Source: Alteromonas sp. KUL42 (lineage in GTDB: Bacteria > Pseudomonadota > Gammaproteobacteria > Enterobacterales > Alteromonadaceae). Taken from it: 64,000 nt of DNA. Positions 27,229 through 36,311 of this stretch are shown piece by piece. The position numbers and the translations under genes are program-made. Position 1 is the stretch's first letter; the number at the start of each line of letters is the position of its first letter. The stretch is taken from positions 186,001 to 250,000 of the forward strand of contig NZ_BJKK01000003.1 of assembly GCF_006538325.1 (NCBI RefSeq), given 5' to 3'. The notes below the pieces were generated by a model, which did no database searches, was not told where the DNA came from, and worked only from the letters and a program-made list of their open reading frames with translations.

Positions 27229-27885
27229 ATGTTAACCGCGCAACAACTCGCCACTATGCTTAACCTACAAGACAAAATGAATGCCAAGGTCAATCCTGAC
27301 TGGCTAAATGCAGGTTACGGCTACTTGCGGGCAGCCATGGTGGAGTCTGTAGAAGCCATTGAACATCACGGCTGGAAATGGTGGAAAGCACAAGCTAAGG
27401 ATCTTCCTCAATTGCAAATGGAACTTGTAGACATTTGGCACTTTGCGCTAAGCGCATGCATTATCGAGTATAACGGTGATATTGCGCAGTCAGCCGAGCG
27501 TATCGCTAGTGAACTTGCCAGTGGTGAAACTGCGGTTGTGTTTGATGGGAAAACCTATGAAGCAGCACAGCAATCTCTATTAGATAATCTAGAACTCATG
27601 ACAGGGTTATGTGCCGCAAAACGCTTCAGTGTCCCTTTATTTATGTTCATCGTGAGTCAATGTGAAATGACCGCTGATGAGCTTTATCGTCAATATGTAG
27701 GGAAAAATGTGCTGAACTTCTTCCGACAAGATCACGGATATAAAGAAGGAACATACGTTAAAGTTTGGCAAGAACGTGAAGACAACGAGCATCTTGTAGA
27801 GGTCATGGATGCACTTGATTTAACCCAGACTGATTTTAGTGATCGTGTTTATGAAGGCTTGAAGGCACGTTACCCAACCGCTTAG
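27229..27885 (+). CDS. dUTP diphosphatase, dimeric all-alpha type
   Basis: A 218-residue protein of the dimeric dUTPase (dUTPase-2, all-alpha NTP pyrophosphohydrolase) family. It is recognised by GYLRAAMVESVEAIEHHGWKWWK (the ExxE pair) and MELVDIWHFALSAC (the ExxD pair); these four acidic residues bind the magnesium ions. It cleaves dUTP to dUMP and pyrophosphate in the cytosol, keeping uracil out of DNA and supplying thymidylate synthesis. This family is unrelated in fold to the trimeric Dut of E. coli. The ATG at 27229 follows GGGAG. A short palindrome, TGGTGCA AA TGCACCA at 27116-27131, lies about 100 bp upstream and may be an operator. A bidirectional terminator ends the unit. Confidence 0.88.
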   Translation: MLTAQQLATMLNLQDKMNAKVNPDWLNAGYGYLRAAMVESVEAIEHHGWKWWKAQAKDLPQLQMELVDIWHFALSACIIEYNGDIAQSAERIASELASGETAVVFDGKTYEAAQQSLLDNLELMTGLCAAKRFSVPLFMFIVSQCEMTADELYRQYVGKNVLNFFRQDHGYKEGTYVKVWQEREDNEHLVEVMDALDLTQTDFSDRVYEGLKARYPTA

Positions 27886-27891
27886 CGTCGC

Positions 27892-27979
27892 TGCTGGCTA
27901 AAAGCCTTACTGGTTAAAGCGTTAGGGGTTAAACGCGTTAAAGGTTAAAAACGTTAGGCTTAAAGGCTTTGCTGGCTAA
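27892..27979. repeat. degenerate short repeats downstream of the dUTPase gene
   Basis: About 90 bp built from variations of GGTTAAA and CGTTA (for example GGTTAAAGCGTTAG, GGGTTAAACGCGTTAAA, GGTTAAAAACGTTAG), flanked by two copies of GCTGGCTAA. The units are imperfect, roughly 14-17 nt. No open reading frame is evident. Confidence 0.5.
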
Positions 27980-28002
27980 CATGACAATGAACTAGCTAAA
28001 AC

Positions 28003-28040
28003 AAAAAAGGTGTCAACACGCTGTGTTAGACACCTTTTTT
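28003..28040. terminator. bidirectional terminator between convergent dUTPase and acyl-CoA synthetase genes
   Basis: AAAAAAGGTGTCAACAC pairs with GTGTTAGACACCTTTTTT around the loop GCT, with one bulged A. A and T tracts on the two sides allow termination in both directions. It lies between the stop codons of genes that converge here. Confidence 0.9.
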
Positions 28041-28072
28041 ACTAGTCTTGCTTTATTAGTTATGCTCAAGCC

Positions 28073-29752
28073 TTACGCATCAACCCAAACAATTTTGTCT
28101 TTATAATTGCCTTGGATGATTGGTTCGAATCGCTCTTCCAACACATGACGCTTCACTTTTAACGTTGGCGTTAGCAAATCATTTTCAATGGTCCATTCAT
28201 TTTTCATTACAACCACACGATCCATTACCTGGTGGCTCTCTAGTTTACTGTTGATCGCGTCGAATGTTTTCGCCAAACTCGCCTCAATTTCAGCTTTATC
28301 TTTTTTCTGTGCCCCTTCACTTAATACCATAAGCGCAACAGGCTGAGGAAGATTAGTTCCCGTTACACACACCTGCTCAACAATAGGGTTTTCCATGAAC
28401 TTGGCTTCAATCGGCGCAGGCGTTACATATTTGCCTTTTGCAGTTTTAAAAATGTCTTTTAAACGCCCTGTTATTTTTACATAACCGTCCGCATCGATAA
28501 CACCTTTATCACCGGTTCTCAAGTAACCATCTTCAGTAAACACTTCTGCCGTTTTTTCAGGCTCTAAATAATATTCAAGCATGTTACACGGGGCTTTAAC
28601 CTGTATTTCACCCTCTTCTGAAGTGCGAATATCCACACCTTCATAGGGCTTGCCTATACAGCCTATTTTGTCATGTCTAAATGGAACGCTTCCCGTGCCA
28701 TAGGCACTGTTTTCCGTCATGCCCCAACCTTCTGAAATGTTAATACCAACTTTGGCAAACCATTCAATGACGGCGGGTGCTAACGGTGCAGAACCACTGG
28801 CCCATAATCTCGCATTACTAATGCCAAGACCTTCGCGTATTTTCTTGGCAACGGCTTTGTTTAAAAATGGAATTTTAAGCAGAAAGTCTAATTTCTTCTG
28901 TGGCATTTTGGCCAACACGCCCATTTGGAATTTGGTCCATAATCTGGGTACAGAAATAAACAAGGTTGGCTGACAATGGCAAACGTCACGTTGGAATGTC
29001 GCGAGATCTTCCACGAAATGAATGCGACCACCACTGTAATAACTCGACAATTCCACCAAAACTCGCTCTGTAATATGAGCTAATGGTAAATAGCTCATAG
29101 TGCGGTCGTTTTTGTTGATACCTAGTTGATCAAGTGAGCGTCGCGCTGCCCAACACGCCGTGTTATAGCTATGCACTACGCCTTTAGGTTGCCCGGTACT
29201 TCCCGATGTATAGATGATAGTCATCATATCGTCCATATCGGGAACTGGTGAGTCATCGATAGGCGCAATGTCCATGAACTCATTCCACTGTTGCTTTGTA
29301 GCAATATTAGGATATGGAAAGGCAACGGTTAAATATTCAGAAGGAATAGAAGCGACCTGTTGTGCCGTATTATCGAGCTTACCAACAAACAACAACTGAA
29401 CGTCCGCGTGCTTTAGTACATACTGCACGGTGTCAGGACCAGCAGTTGAGAAAATAGGCACCGACACATGGCCTGCCATCATTATGCCGAGGTCTGCAAT
29501 GAACCATTCCGCACAATTTTTAGAAAAGATCCCAATGCGACTACCTTGAGGAAACGCCATTTCTCGAAGGCGTGCCGCTACTTTACGAGCCTGTTCGGCC
29601 ACGTATTTCCACGACATATCGTGGAACTCACCTTTAATGGGCTGCGTTAAAAATACATCGTCACCGCGAGTTTGCTCCCAGTGGTACAACATACTTAAAG
29701 GCGATTCAATTACTTCCGTGCTGTTGGCATTTGCTGTCATATCTAGCGGCAT
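28073..29752 (-). CDS. AMP-dependent long-chain acyl-CoA synthetase (FAA1 type)
   Basis: A 559-residue adenylate-forming enzyme. The ATP-binding P-loop-like motif TIIYTSGSTGQPKGVVHSY is at about 180-198. The A5 motif GWGMTEN, the TGDKGVIDADGYV motif and GRLKDIFKTAKGKYVTPAPIE, with its lysine near the end, all match the long-chain FAA1 group that activates fatty acids at the inner membrane face. The product is acyl-CoA for beta-oxidation or lipid synthesis. A TAAAC-N4-GTTTA inverted repeat about 95 bp upstream of the start resembles a PsrA fatty-acid regulator box. The start at 29752 gives MPLDMTANANS; the ATG four codons later is a possible alternative. It is transcribed alone and ends at the bidirectional terminator. 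Confidence 0.9.
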   Translation of the reverse strand: MPLDMTANANSTEVIESPLSMLYHWEQTRGDDVFLTQPIKGEFHDMSWKYVAEQARKVAARLREMAFPQGSRIGIFSKNCAEWFIADLGIMMAGHVSVPIFSTAGPDTVQYVLKHADVQLLFVGKLDNTAQQVASIPSEYLTVAFPYPNIATKQQWNEFMDIAPIDDSPVPDMDDMMTIIYTSGSTGQPKGVVHSYNTACWAARRSLDQLGINKNDRTMSYLPLAHITERVLVELSSYYSGGRIHFVEDLATFQRDVCHCQPTLFISVPRLWTKFQMGVLAKMPQKKLDFLLKIPFLNKAVAKKIREGLGISNARLWASGSAPLAPAVIEWFAKVGINISEGWGMTENSAYGTGSVPFRHDKIGCIGKPYEGVDIRTSEEGEIQVKAPCNMLEYYLEPEKTAEVFTEDGYLRTGDKGVIDADGYVKITGRLKDIFKTAKGKYVTPAPIEAKFMENPIVEQVCVTGTNLPQPVALMVLSEGAQKKDKAEIEASLAKTFDAINSKLESHQVMDRVVVMKNEWTIENDLLTPTLKVKRHVLEERFEPIIQGNYKDKIVWVDA

Positions 29753-29843
29753 AGTTCACTCGTTTGTTGTTATAATGTAGCTCATTTTTACAATGATTTC
29801 ACAGACTTCTAATAAGCCCTATTTTTCATTGAATGACAAGCTT

Positions 29844-29861
29844 TTTAAACAAGCGTTTATA
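29844..29861. promoter_or_regulatory. PsrA-like inverted repeat upstream of the acyl-CoA synthetase gene
   Basis: TTTAAACAAGCGTTTATA contains the inverted pair TAAAC and GTTTA separated by 4 bases, matching the AAAC-N2-4-GTTT type site reported for the fatty-acid-responsive TetR regulator PsrA. It is the only clear signal in the 308-bp gap 29753-30060. A shorter repeat ACCGC-TCAT-GCGGT (29957-29970) lies near the end of the next gene; its role is unclear. Confidence 0.45.
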
Positions 29862-30060
29862 TTCTATGCGATGAACGACGTGGCCTAGAGCGATGAATTT
29901 AAGTTTTTTTATAGTCCTGACTTTCAAATTTTTATGGTCGAATCAGTCTAGTATTAACCGCTCATGCGGTAATAAGCACCCATCAAATTGTAGATTTATT
30001 CAACTAAAATCCGTAAGCAAATGGAAATAGCGCGCCAACAAGCGCAACTAAAACAGTGAA

Positions 30061-33000
30061 CTAGTTCCACGTTTTGAACAAAAGCGCTTCAACATCATTA
30101 GCAGCACAAGGTTTAGCGTAGTAATAGCCTTGATGAAAATAGCATGCATTTCGCAATAACTCTTCAGCTTGCTCTTTTGTTTCAACCCCTTCAGCTACAC
30201 AGCTCATTTTCAAACTGCTTGCTAGGGTAATTGTGGTTTTAACAAGTGCTTCATTAGCATTACCTGGTGCCATTTCATTCACAAAACTCTTATCAATTTT
30301 CAGTATGCTTAATGGGTATCGCTTTAGGTAGCTTAACGAAGAATATCCCGTACCAAAGTCATCTAGCGCTAGCACGAATCCGTGTTCGATAAAGCGCTGG
30401 ATTTGGCGCAGCGTGTTATCACTATCATCCATCAGTACGCCTTCTGTTATTTCAAATTTGAAGGCATCCTTAGGTAACTCAAACTCTTCTAAAAGACTCA
30501 GTACACCATGTAGGTCAAACTCTGTTTTGAAATGCAGTGCAGACAAGTTAATAGAAACGAATCCATTGAAGCCATTCTTATACCAAACGGACAAATCTTG
30601 TGCTGCCCGGCGCATTGCTTTACGAGTAACTTCAATGATGTATTTCAGCTCTTCCAGTACAGGAATAAATTGATCTGGATACAAAGCCTCTTCATCCAGT
30701 CTTCCACGCAACAACAACTCAACACCGATGGTTTTCTTTGTCCTAGCATCAACAATGGGCTGATAATGGTTGAAAAAGCAATCTTCCGAATATGCTTTCT
30801 TGACTTTATTCTCAAGTTGCAATCGCACCTTGGCCTTTTCATTCATGTCAGATGTAAAATACGTAAAGCCACTTAGCGCATCCTTTTTCGCTGAATACAT
30901 AGCAACATCGGCTTGTTTAATCAGCTCCGCTGGTTCAGAGGCATCCTCAGGATAGAATGCCACACCAATGCTGCACGAGATGCGAAGAACTTCTTCGGCA
31001 AGTGAAATTGGCATCTCAACAGCCTCTATTATCTGGCTGACAAAAGAGCTTAAATCATCCTCAGAGGCAACTTCTTCAATCACAATAACAAACTCATCGC
31101 CACCTAAACGCGCAACTGTGCCACTATCGGCAACAAGGTTACGCATGCGATTAGCCACAATACGCAGCAACTTATCACCATAATCATGACCTAATGAGTC
31201 GTTAATGCCTTTAAAACGATCCAAATCGACAAACATGACAGCAATACGGTGATGATGATGCCTTGCTAGTCCTATAGCATGTTCAAGTCTATCAAGAAGG
31301 AGGGAGCGGTTTACCAAGCCAGTCAAGCTGTCATAAGTGGCTATTTTAAGTAGCTTTCTTTCCGCATTTTTTTGCTCAGTAATATCTGAAATTACAATCA
31401 AATAATGCTCAGGTGTGTGTCCCTCACCACTTACCGCTGTAATATCGATTAGGACGTCGTAACGCTTTCCATCAGCGCCATCAATCACGCCTTCATCTTT
31501 CCAAAAATCACCACCTTGAAGATCAGGTAACTTACCTGATAACTGCCGATTTAAATTAGGATAGCGCATGTAAAGCTTTGCCAACTGCTTGGGAAGCGGC
31601 TCTTTCCTATTGAAACCAAATACTTGTTCAAATGCTGGGTTAGCAGCAACTAATCGTTTATCTTCATCGAATATCAATACCCAGTCACGGGTTTGACGAA
31701 ATGCATCACTAAACAAGGTCACTTGCTGTTGCGCTTTGTGTAAACGAAATAGTTGGCGCTGACGAGACAACAAATAGGCGACAAACAAACCGATGAGTAA
31801 TGCTATGTAAATTCCAAAAGCCAATGGAGAGCGCAGTGGCGCATAGGGCATTGTCATTGTGATTTCTGCAGGTAACACAGTAAAATCGAAACTGCCAGGT
31901 GTAGGTGTAACAGAAAACACGTACTCCCCGGGCTCTATATTCGCTAGAGTGATTTTTGCGTCCTCTGTCACTCCTTCTGTAACTATTCGCTCACCTCTTA
32001 ACAGCTTGTAGTAATACTTTACCTTGCCAATACCTGACATGGCTAATGAAGAAAAATGAATGGTCAAACCATAGTCTTCATAACCTAAACTGAAGTGATG
32101 CCCGTTGAGATTGCCTAGAGGCTGCTTGAGTATTCTGTTATCTACAGACACTTCAGTAATGGCCGTTTGTTTACTGATAAGGCTTCGACTCATCTCTATA
32201 GAATCTAGCTGAGATGCCGAGAATACCACTGCGCCACTGGTTGAACCGTAAGCAAGTCGTCCATCTTTTAATTTAAGTGAAGCCCCTTGATTAAACTCAG
32301 ATACGCTAAGCTCCCTGCCATAAATAAAGTTCTGAATTTGACCAGTTGAAGGATCATATTTGTGCAATCCCTTGTGGGAGCTAAACCAAATGTTCCCATT
32401 GTCGTCTTTTTGTAGTCCATAAACGATATTCGACAGCAACAAGTTGCTGTCGTTTAAATTGTACAGGGGTTCAAATGTCGTCGCATCAAGGCCCATCAAG
32501 CCAACGCTACTATATGCTAGCCACAGCACTCCAGCATCATCGATAACCCAAGAAGAAATAGAGCGGTCTCTTCCGCGTTGCGACTCAGGAAATCGATAGA
32601 CCAATTCGTGCTCTGAGGTTTTAGGATCGATTAGCCATAGGCCACCTTCTGTCGCGAGAAATAATCGCCCCTCGTGGAATGAAGACGGCCCAAGGAAGCC
32701 TTGCGTGAAATTGATATCAAACACCCGTGGATCAAGGGGCAAGGGTTTTATCGTTTTCGTTTTCGTATTGTAGGCAAGAAAGTTTTCATTCCCAATAAAA
32801 TACAAAATGCCGTCATCGGTAAGCGTTGTACCCGCACTATAAGCGTCAAACCAAGCAGTATCTTCATCACCAACCACTTCTGGCGTCGTGAGTTCCCCTG
32901 AAGCTTGATCAAAAACTCGTATGCCATCATAGGTTTGTAAGAACAAGTTGTTGTTACTATCAGGGATAATACGCTCAATAGTACCCTCACCTATGTAGGC

Positions 33001-34305
33001 ATTAACTGACTTATCGTAAAGAAAATGCTCGGCTTGACCCGTAGCAAAATTATAATGATTTAATCCGTTTGACGTGCCAATCCATAGTTTTCCTGGCTCA
33101 GTTTCAGCAAATGCCCATACCACGTGACTGGTTAATGACTGTTCTGCCCCATTTCGTTGGTTTTGAATGGTAAAAATATCTGCGCTTTTAACACCAAAAT
33201 GCAATGCGCCAGCATAAATAGAACTCAGCCATAAGTTGCCTGTTTCATCTTTGGCGATGGCTGTTATCTTTTTATCCGATATTTCTGTAGCACCATTATG
33301 GGGTTCAAGTATATGTTCGCTTACCCAGCCATTGGCCTGTTTGCTTAATGAGTAAAGCCCTTGATTAGTTCCAATCCAAAAACTATCGCCTTTGTATTGC
33401 ACCATAGTCCACACATTAAGTTTGTCAATTGCTTGCTCAAATCCTCCCTTTTCCTGGCCTTTAATCTGAGCGAGCATTTGTGCTTTTTCAGCAACAAAAG
33501 TACCGTCAACTGTCGCTATCCATATTCGATTTGATTCATCTTGAAGTAAAAATTTAGCATTAACGTTGTCTAAGTTTTCAGGAACATCGTTAAGATAATT
33601 AAGCGGCTTTAGTCGCCCCCCCACCTCAGAAAGATCCCTAGTAAATACACCGGAAGTGGTCGCGACCATAAGGTAATTATCTACTGTTATTGCAGCGCGA
33701 ATACTCTGATGGTTCACAACTAAATCTTGTGTCAGCGAGGCAAGTGTTTCGAGTGTTCTTGTACGCGTATTATAACGCTGAACCTCTTCACCTAGAGCAA
33801 TAATTAAGTTCTCATCATCTTGCCAGTGAAAAGACTCAGCATGCTGAATAAAGCCTTCGAGTTCGCTGTATGGCTTTGGTTCTAGCTGAACAATTTCTTG
33901 CGTTTTTAAGTCGAGGTAAAAAACCCCATGCCCATACACACTAAACCACAGCGCTTCGCGCCCCTGTAGGGTTAATTTATAAACAGATGAATCAATGAGA
34001 AAATTATTGGGACCATAAATGCGTTTTGTTCGAACACCGTCCCACCTGACCGCCCCGCCTTCAGTAGCTATCCAAACAAACCCATCGTCGTCGACAACAA
34101 TATCATTCACCACATCTTGTGGTAAGCCGTTCTTTGTTGAAAGAGATTGGAAAACAGGATTAGAAAGGCGCGGTGCCCCCAATGCATTGTGGGAGGCCAT
34201 CCAAATCAAAAAAACTGAAGAAAACGAAACGGAACATTCCAAAGTCGCACATGTAAAATTTTTATTATGTGGCCAAGTGTAACAGAATGTATCTGCGATG
34301 TGCAT
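30061..34305 (-). CDS. sensor protein with two-component-regulator propeller, Y_Y_Y, PAS, GGDEF and EAL domains
   Basis: A 1414-residue signalling protein. After an N-terminal signal or membrane segment, residues to about 740 consist of propeller repeats with blocks such as DDDGFVWIATEGG, GNLWLSSIYAG and DDNGNIWFSSHKG, forming a periplasmic beta-propeller pair. A Y_Y_Y-like domain (about 750-830) leads to one transmembrane helix (FGIYIALLIGLFVAYLL). Cytosolic parts are PAS (about 870-985), GGDEF with an intact RLGGDEFVIV, and EAL with VELLLRG, NLSALHF, ITEGVL, LDDFGTGYSS and LKIDKSFV. The EAL signature reads ELL. It probably turns periplasmic sensing into changes in c-di-GMP; both synthesis and breakdown look possible. 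The exact start is uncertain; a TTG 24 codons in would give a neater signal peptide. Confidence 0.9.
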   Translation of the reverse strand: MHIADTFCYTWPHNKNFTCATLECSVSFSSVFLIWMASHNALGAPRLSNPVFQSLSTKNGLPQDVVNDIVVDDDGFVWIATEGGAVRWDGVRTKRIYGPNNFLIDSSVYKLTLQGREALWFSVYGHGVFYLDLKTQEIVQLEPKPYSELEGFIQHAESFHWQDDENLIIALGEEVQRYNTRTRTLETLASLTQDLVVNHQSIRAAITVDNYLMVATTSGVFTRDLSEVGGRLKPLNYLNDVPENLDNVNAKFLLQDESNRIWIATVDGTFVAEKAQMLAQIKGQEKGGFEQAIDKLNVWTMVQYKGDSFWIGTNQGLYSLSKQANGWVSEHILEPHNGATEISDKKITAIAKDETGNLWLSSIYAGALHFGVKSADIFTIQNQRNGAEQSLTSHVVWAFAETEPGKLWIGTSNGLNHYNFATGQAEHFLYDKSVNAYIGEGTIERIIPDSNNNLFLQTYDGIRVFDQASGELTTPEVVGDEDTAWFDAYSAGTTLTDDGILYFIGNENFLAYNTKTKTIKPLPLDPRVFDINFTQGFLGPSSFHEGRLFLATEGGLWLIDPKTSEHELVYRFPESQRGRDRSISSWVIDDAGVLWLAYSSVGLMGLDATTFEPLYNLNDSNLLLSNIVYGLQKDDNGNIWFSSHKGLHKYDPSTGQIQNFIYGRELSVSEFNQGASLKLKDGRLAYGSTSGAVVFSASQLDSIEMSRSLISKQTAITEVSVDNRILKQPLGNLNGHHFSLGYEDYGLTIHFSSLAMSGIGKVKYYYKLLRGERIVTEGVTEDAKITLANIEPGEYVFSVTPTPGSFDFTVLPAEITMTMPYAPLRSPLAFGIYIALLIGLFVAYLLSRQRQLFRLHKAQQQVTLFSDAFRQTRDWVLIFDEDKRLVAANPAFEQVFGFNRKEPLPKQLAKLYMRYPNLNRQLSGKLPDLQGGDFWKDEGVIDGADGKRYDVLIDITAVSGEGHTPEHYLIVISDITEQKNAERKLLKIATYDSLTGLVNRSLLLDRLEHAIGLARHHHHRIAVMFVDLDRFKGINDSLGHDYGDKLLRIVANRMRNLVADSGTVARLGGDEFVIVIEEVASEDDLSSFVSQIIEAVEMPISLAEEVLRISCSIGVAFYPEDASEPAELIKQADVAMYSAKKDALSGFTYFTSDMNEKAKVRLQLENKVKKAYSEDCFFNHYQPIVDARTKKTIGVELLLRGRLDEEALYPDQFIPVLEELKYIIEVTRKAMRRAAQDLSVWYKNGFNGFVSINLSALHFKTEFDLHGVLSLLEEFELPKDAFKFEITEGVLMDDSDNTLRQIQRFIEHGFVLALDDFGTGYSSLSYLKRYPLSILKIDKSFVNEMAPGNANEALVKTTITLASSLKMSCVAEGVETKEQAEELLRNACYFHQGYYYAKPCAANDVEALLFKTWN

Positions 34306-34410
34306 AGCGAAAAATTATCGATGCGGCCCTACTAATAAAAATTTAACATATTGAATTAGATAGTTTTTATTAGCAACTGTGTAGATTAATATGCAAATTC
34401 CAACCATGTA

Positions 34411-35796
34411 TTACGACTGATTAACAGGGAGCCTACCAGTGAAAACAACTTGACGTCGAATACTTGGCTGAGGTGCTAGGCGGTACAAATCACCGTTTTG
34501 CCCAACATAGGACTTATTTACACCGCATGCTTTAGCTATGTCTGCGTGTGCGCGTAAATGCACATTTTCTCCATGTACGGGAATTGATATGGCAGGCTTA
34601 ACCCAGTGATACATAAGTTTCAATTCCTCTTCACAAGGATGACCACTTGCATGAATGGGAAGTGGACTGTCTTCACTATGGATGACAGTTACGCCCTTAG
34701 CTTGTAACGCTTTACTAAGACGTAAAACAGATTCTTCATTGCCAGGAATAATAATTGAGGAAAATAGTACGCAGTCTCCTTTATCTAACTGCAAGTGCGG
34801 ATGTGCATCAGCAGCAAGTCTCATTAGAGCAGTATGTCGCTCTCCTTGGCTGCCTGTTGCTACCGCAAGTACTTCTTCAGGAGGTAAATAGCCCAAATGA
34901 ACGGGGTCAACAACAGGTAAATCATCTGGCCATACCCCCTGTTGCTTAGCGATACTGTACATATTTATCAATGAACGCCCATAAAGGCCCATATATCTCC
35001 CTGTCTTTTTTGCAACACGGGCAAGGGATATTAGCCTAGCAACATTACTGCCAAAACACCCTACAACAACTCTACCCTTCATTGGAGATATAGTGCTAAG
35101 CAGGCCGTCATAACAATTTCGTTCTGAAATAGAAAAACCTGGTTTCGTTGCATTGGTTGAATCGCCAACAAGTGCTAATACATTGTCATTGGCAAGCGCT
35201 TTAAAAAGAGATGGGTCAAAAGGCTTACCCGTAATGGGGTTTGCATCAATCTTCCAATCAGCGGTATGTAACACTGTGCCAACTGGTGTTTCAATTTTTA
35301 ATGCAAAAGGCTCGGGCAATGAATGGGTTATGGCCAGCCATGTAACGCAAAACTCACCTATTTGACGCGACTCGCTCCCATCCACTTCGATAATCGGCAC
35401 TTTGTTGGCCAAGTTACTTCTCGCCAATTTTCTACGAAGAACTTCTGCCGTAAATGCCGTGGTGTAAATGGGTACTTGGAAACGTTGCCACAGGTATGGA
35501 ATAGCGCCCACATGGTCTTCATGGGCGTGGGTTATTACTATGCCGACCAAAGCGTCTTTCTGCTCGGCAATAAATTTAGGATCGGGTGCGACTACGCGGT
35601 GCTTAATGTCGTCAACCCTGTCCTCTACAGCGGGTTTTACCCGTCGATAGGAAGGTGTCAAAGGCTCATCAAAAGAAACGCCGCAGTCCACCATCAACCA
35701 TTGACCATTATGACCATATAGGTTTAGGTTCATTCCAATTTCACCAGTACCACCGAGGGGAACAAACCACAAATCATCTGCGCTAGGCTGCATCAC
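34411..35796 (-). CDS. RNase J-like metallo-beta-lactamase/beta-CASP hydrolase, short form
   Basis: A 461-residue protein of the RNase J branch. The start FVPLGGTGEIGMNLNLYGHNG and VDCGVSF are the classical RNase J beginning, and VITHAHEDHVGAIPYLW gives the HxHxDH zinc motif. HTADWKI, GDSTNATKPGFS and the beta-CASP blocks FGSNVARL, ATGSQGE and IHASGHPCEEELK follow. RNase J enzymes combine 5'-3' exoribonuclease and endonuclease activity. The chain stops about 90 residues earlier than typical RNase J, removing the C-terminal dimerisation region, so RNA binding may differ. There is no A-run or overlapping frame that would explain the short end as a frameshift. The gene sits alone between a signalling gene and a DUF2750 gene. 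Confidence 0.85.
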   Translation of the reverse strand: MMQPSADDLWFVPLGGTGEIGMNLNLYGHNGQWLMVDCGVSFDEPLTPSYRRVKPAVEDRVDDIKHRVVAPDPKFIAEQKDALVGIVITHAHEDHVGAIPYLWQRFQVPIYTTAFTAEVLRRKLARSNLANKVPIIEVDGSESRQIGEFCVTWLAITHSLPEPFALKIETPVGTVLHTADWKIDANPITGKPFDPSLFKALANDNVLALVGDSTNATKPGFSISERNCYDGLLSTISPMKGRVVVGCFGSNVARLISLARVAKKTGRYMGLYGRSLINMYSIAKQQGVWPDDLPVVDPVHLGYLPPEEVLAVATGSQGERHTALMRLAADAHPHLQLDKGDCVLFSSIIIPGNEESVLRLSKALQAKGVTVIHSEDSPLPIHASGHPCEEELKLMYHWVKPAISIPVHGENVHLRAHADIAKACGVNKSYVGQNGDLYRLAPQPSIRRQVVFTGRLPVNQS

Positions 35797-35843
35797 ACCT
35801 TTTGTTACACTCCTAAACTACTGCCAACAACGTTGTATTACTA

Positions 35844-36194
35844 CTATAAGTATTCAGCAAACTCCGCAGGAGAAATTACTTCGCCTTCTTCTCCTGGCAC
35901 AGGGCAGACAATAACCATTAGATCATCTTGGCTCATACCTGATACCCACTTTGTTAAAAACTCTTTTGTGGACAACTCCATTGCTTCACAGTCAGCCCAT
36001 TCATCTGTAGCCCAAAGCAATGCCAATTCTGCGTCTGGCCATACTGGAACACCGTCTTCGTCGTCAGTGGTCAACATTACACAACCATGCTCGTCTTTAA
36101 GTATAAAAAGCCTTTTATCTTCCTTTATAGCAGACAAGCTTGCTTCCATACGTTGAAACGCATTTTTTTCCAAAAATGGATGATTTTGTGACAT
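35844..36194 (-). CDS. DUF2750 family protein
   Basis: A small acidic protein of 116 residues. The sequence KDEHGCVMLTTDDEDGVPVWPDAELALLWATDEW and the WVSGMSQDDLMVIVCPVPGEEG segment match the uncharacterised DUF2750 family of gammaproteobacteria. No catalytic residues or localisation signals are visible, and the function is unknown. I prefer the ATG at 36194, which has GAGA about 8 bases upstream, over the ATG at 36209 five codons earlier. It ends 47 bp before the RNase J-like gene starts, on the same strand, so co-transcription is plausible. Confidence 0.75.
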   Translation of the reverse strand: MSQNHPFLEKNAFQRMEASLSAIKEDKRLFILKDEHGCVMLTTDDEDGVPVWPDAELALLWATDEWADCEAMELSTKEFLTKWVSGMSQDDLMVIVCPVPGEEGEVISPAEFAEYL

Positions 36195-36311
36195 ACAATT
36201 CTCTTTCATAAAATAAGGTTTTAGCTAGAGGCTGTTGCTTTTAGCTGTGCACTTTCTCAAAGTGTAACATTCGCTCGTTGCTCAATGAACGTATTTTGCA
36301 GGATGTAAACA

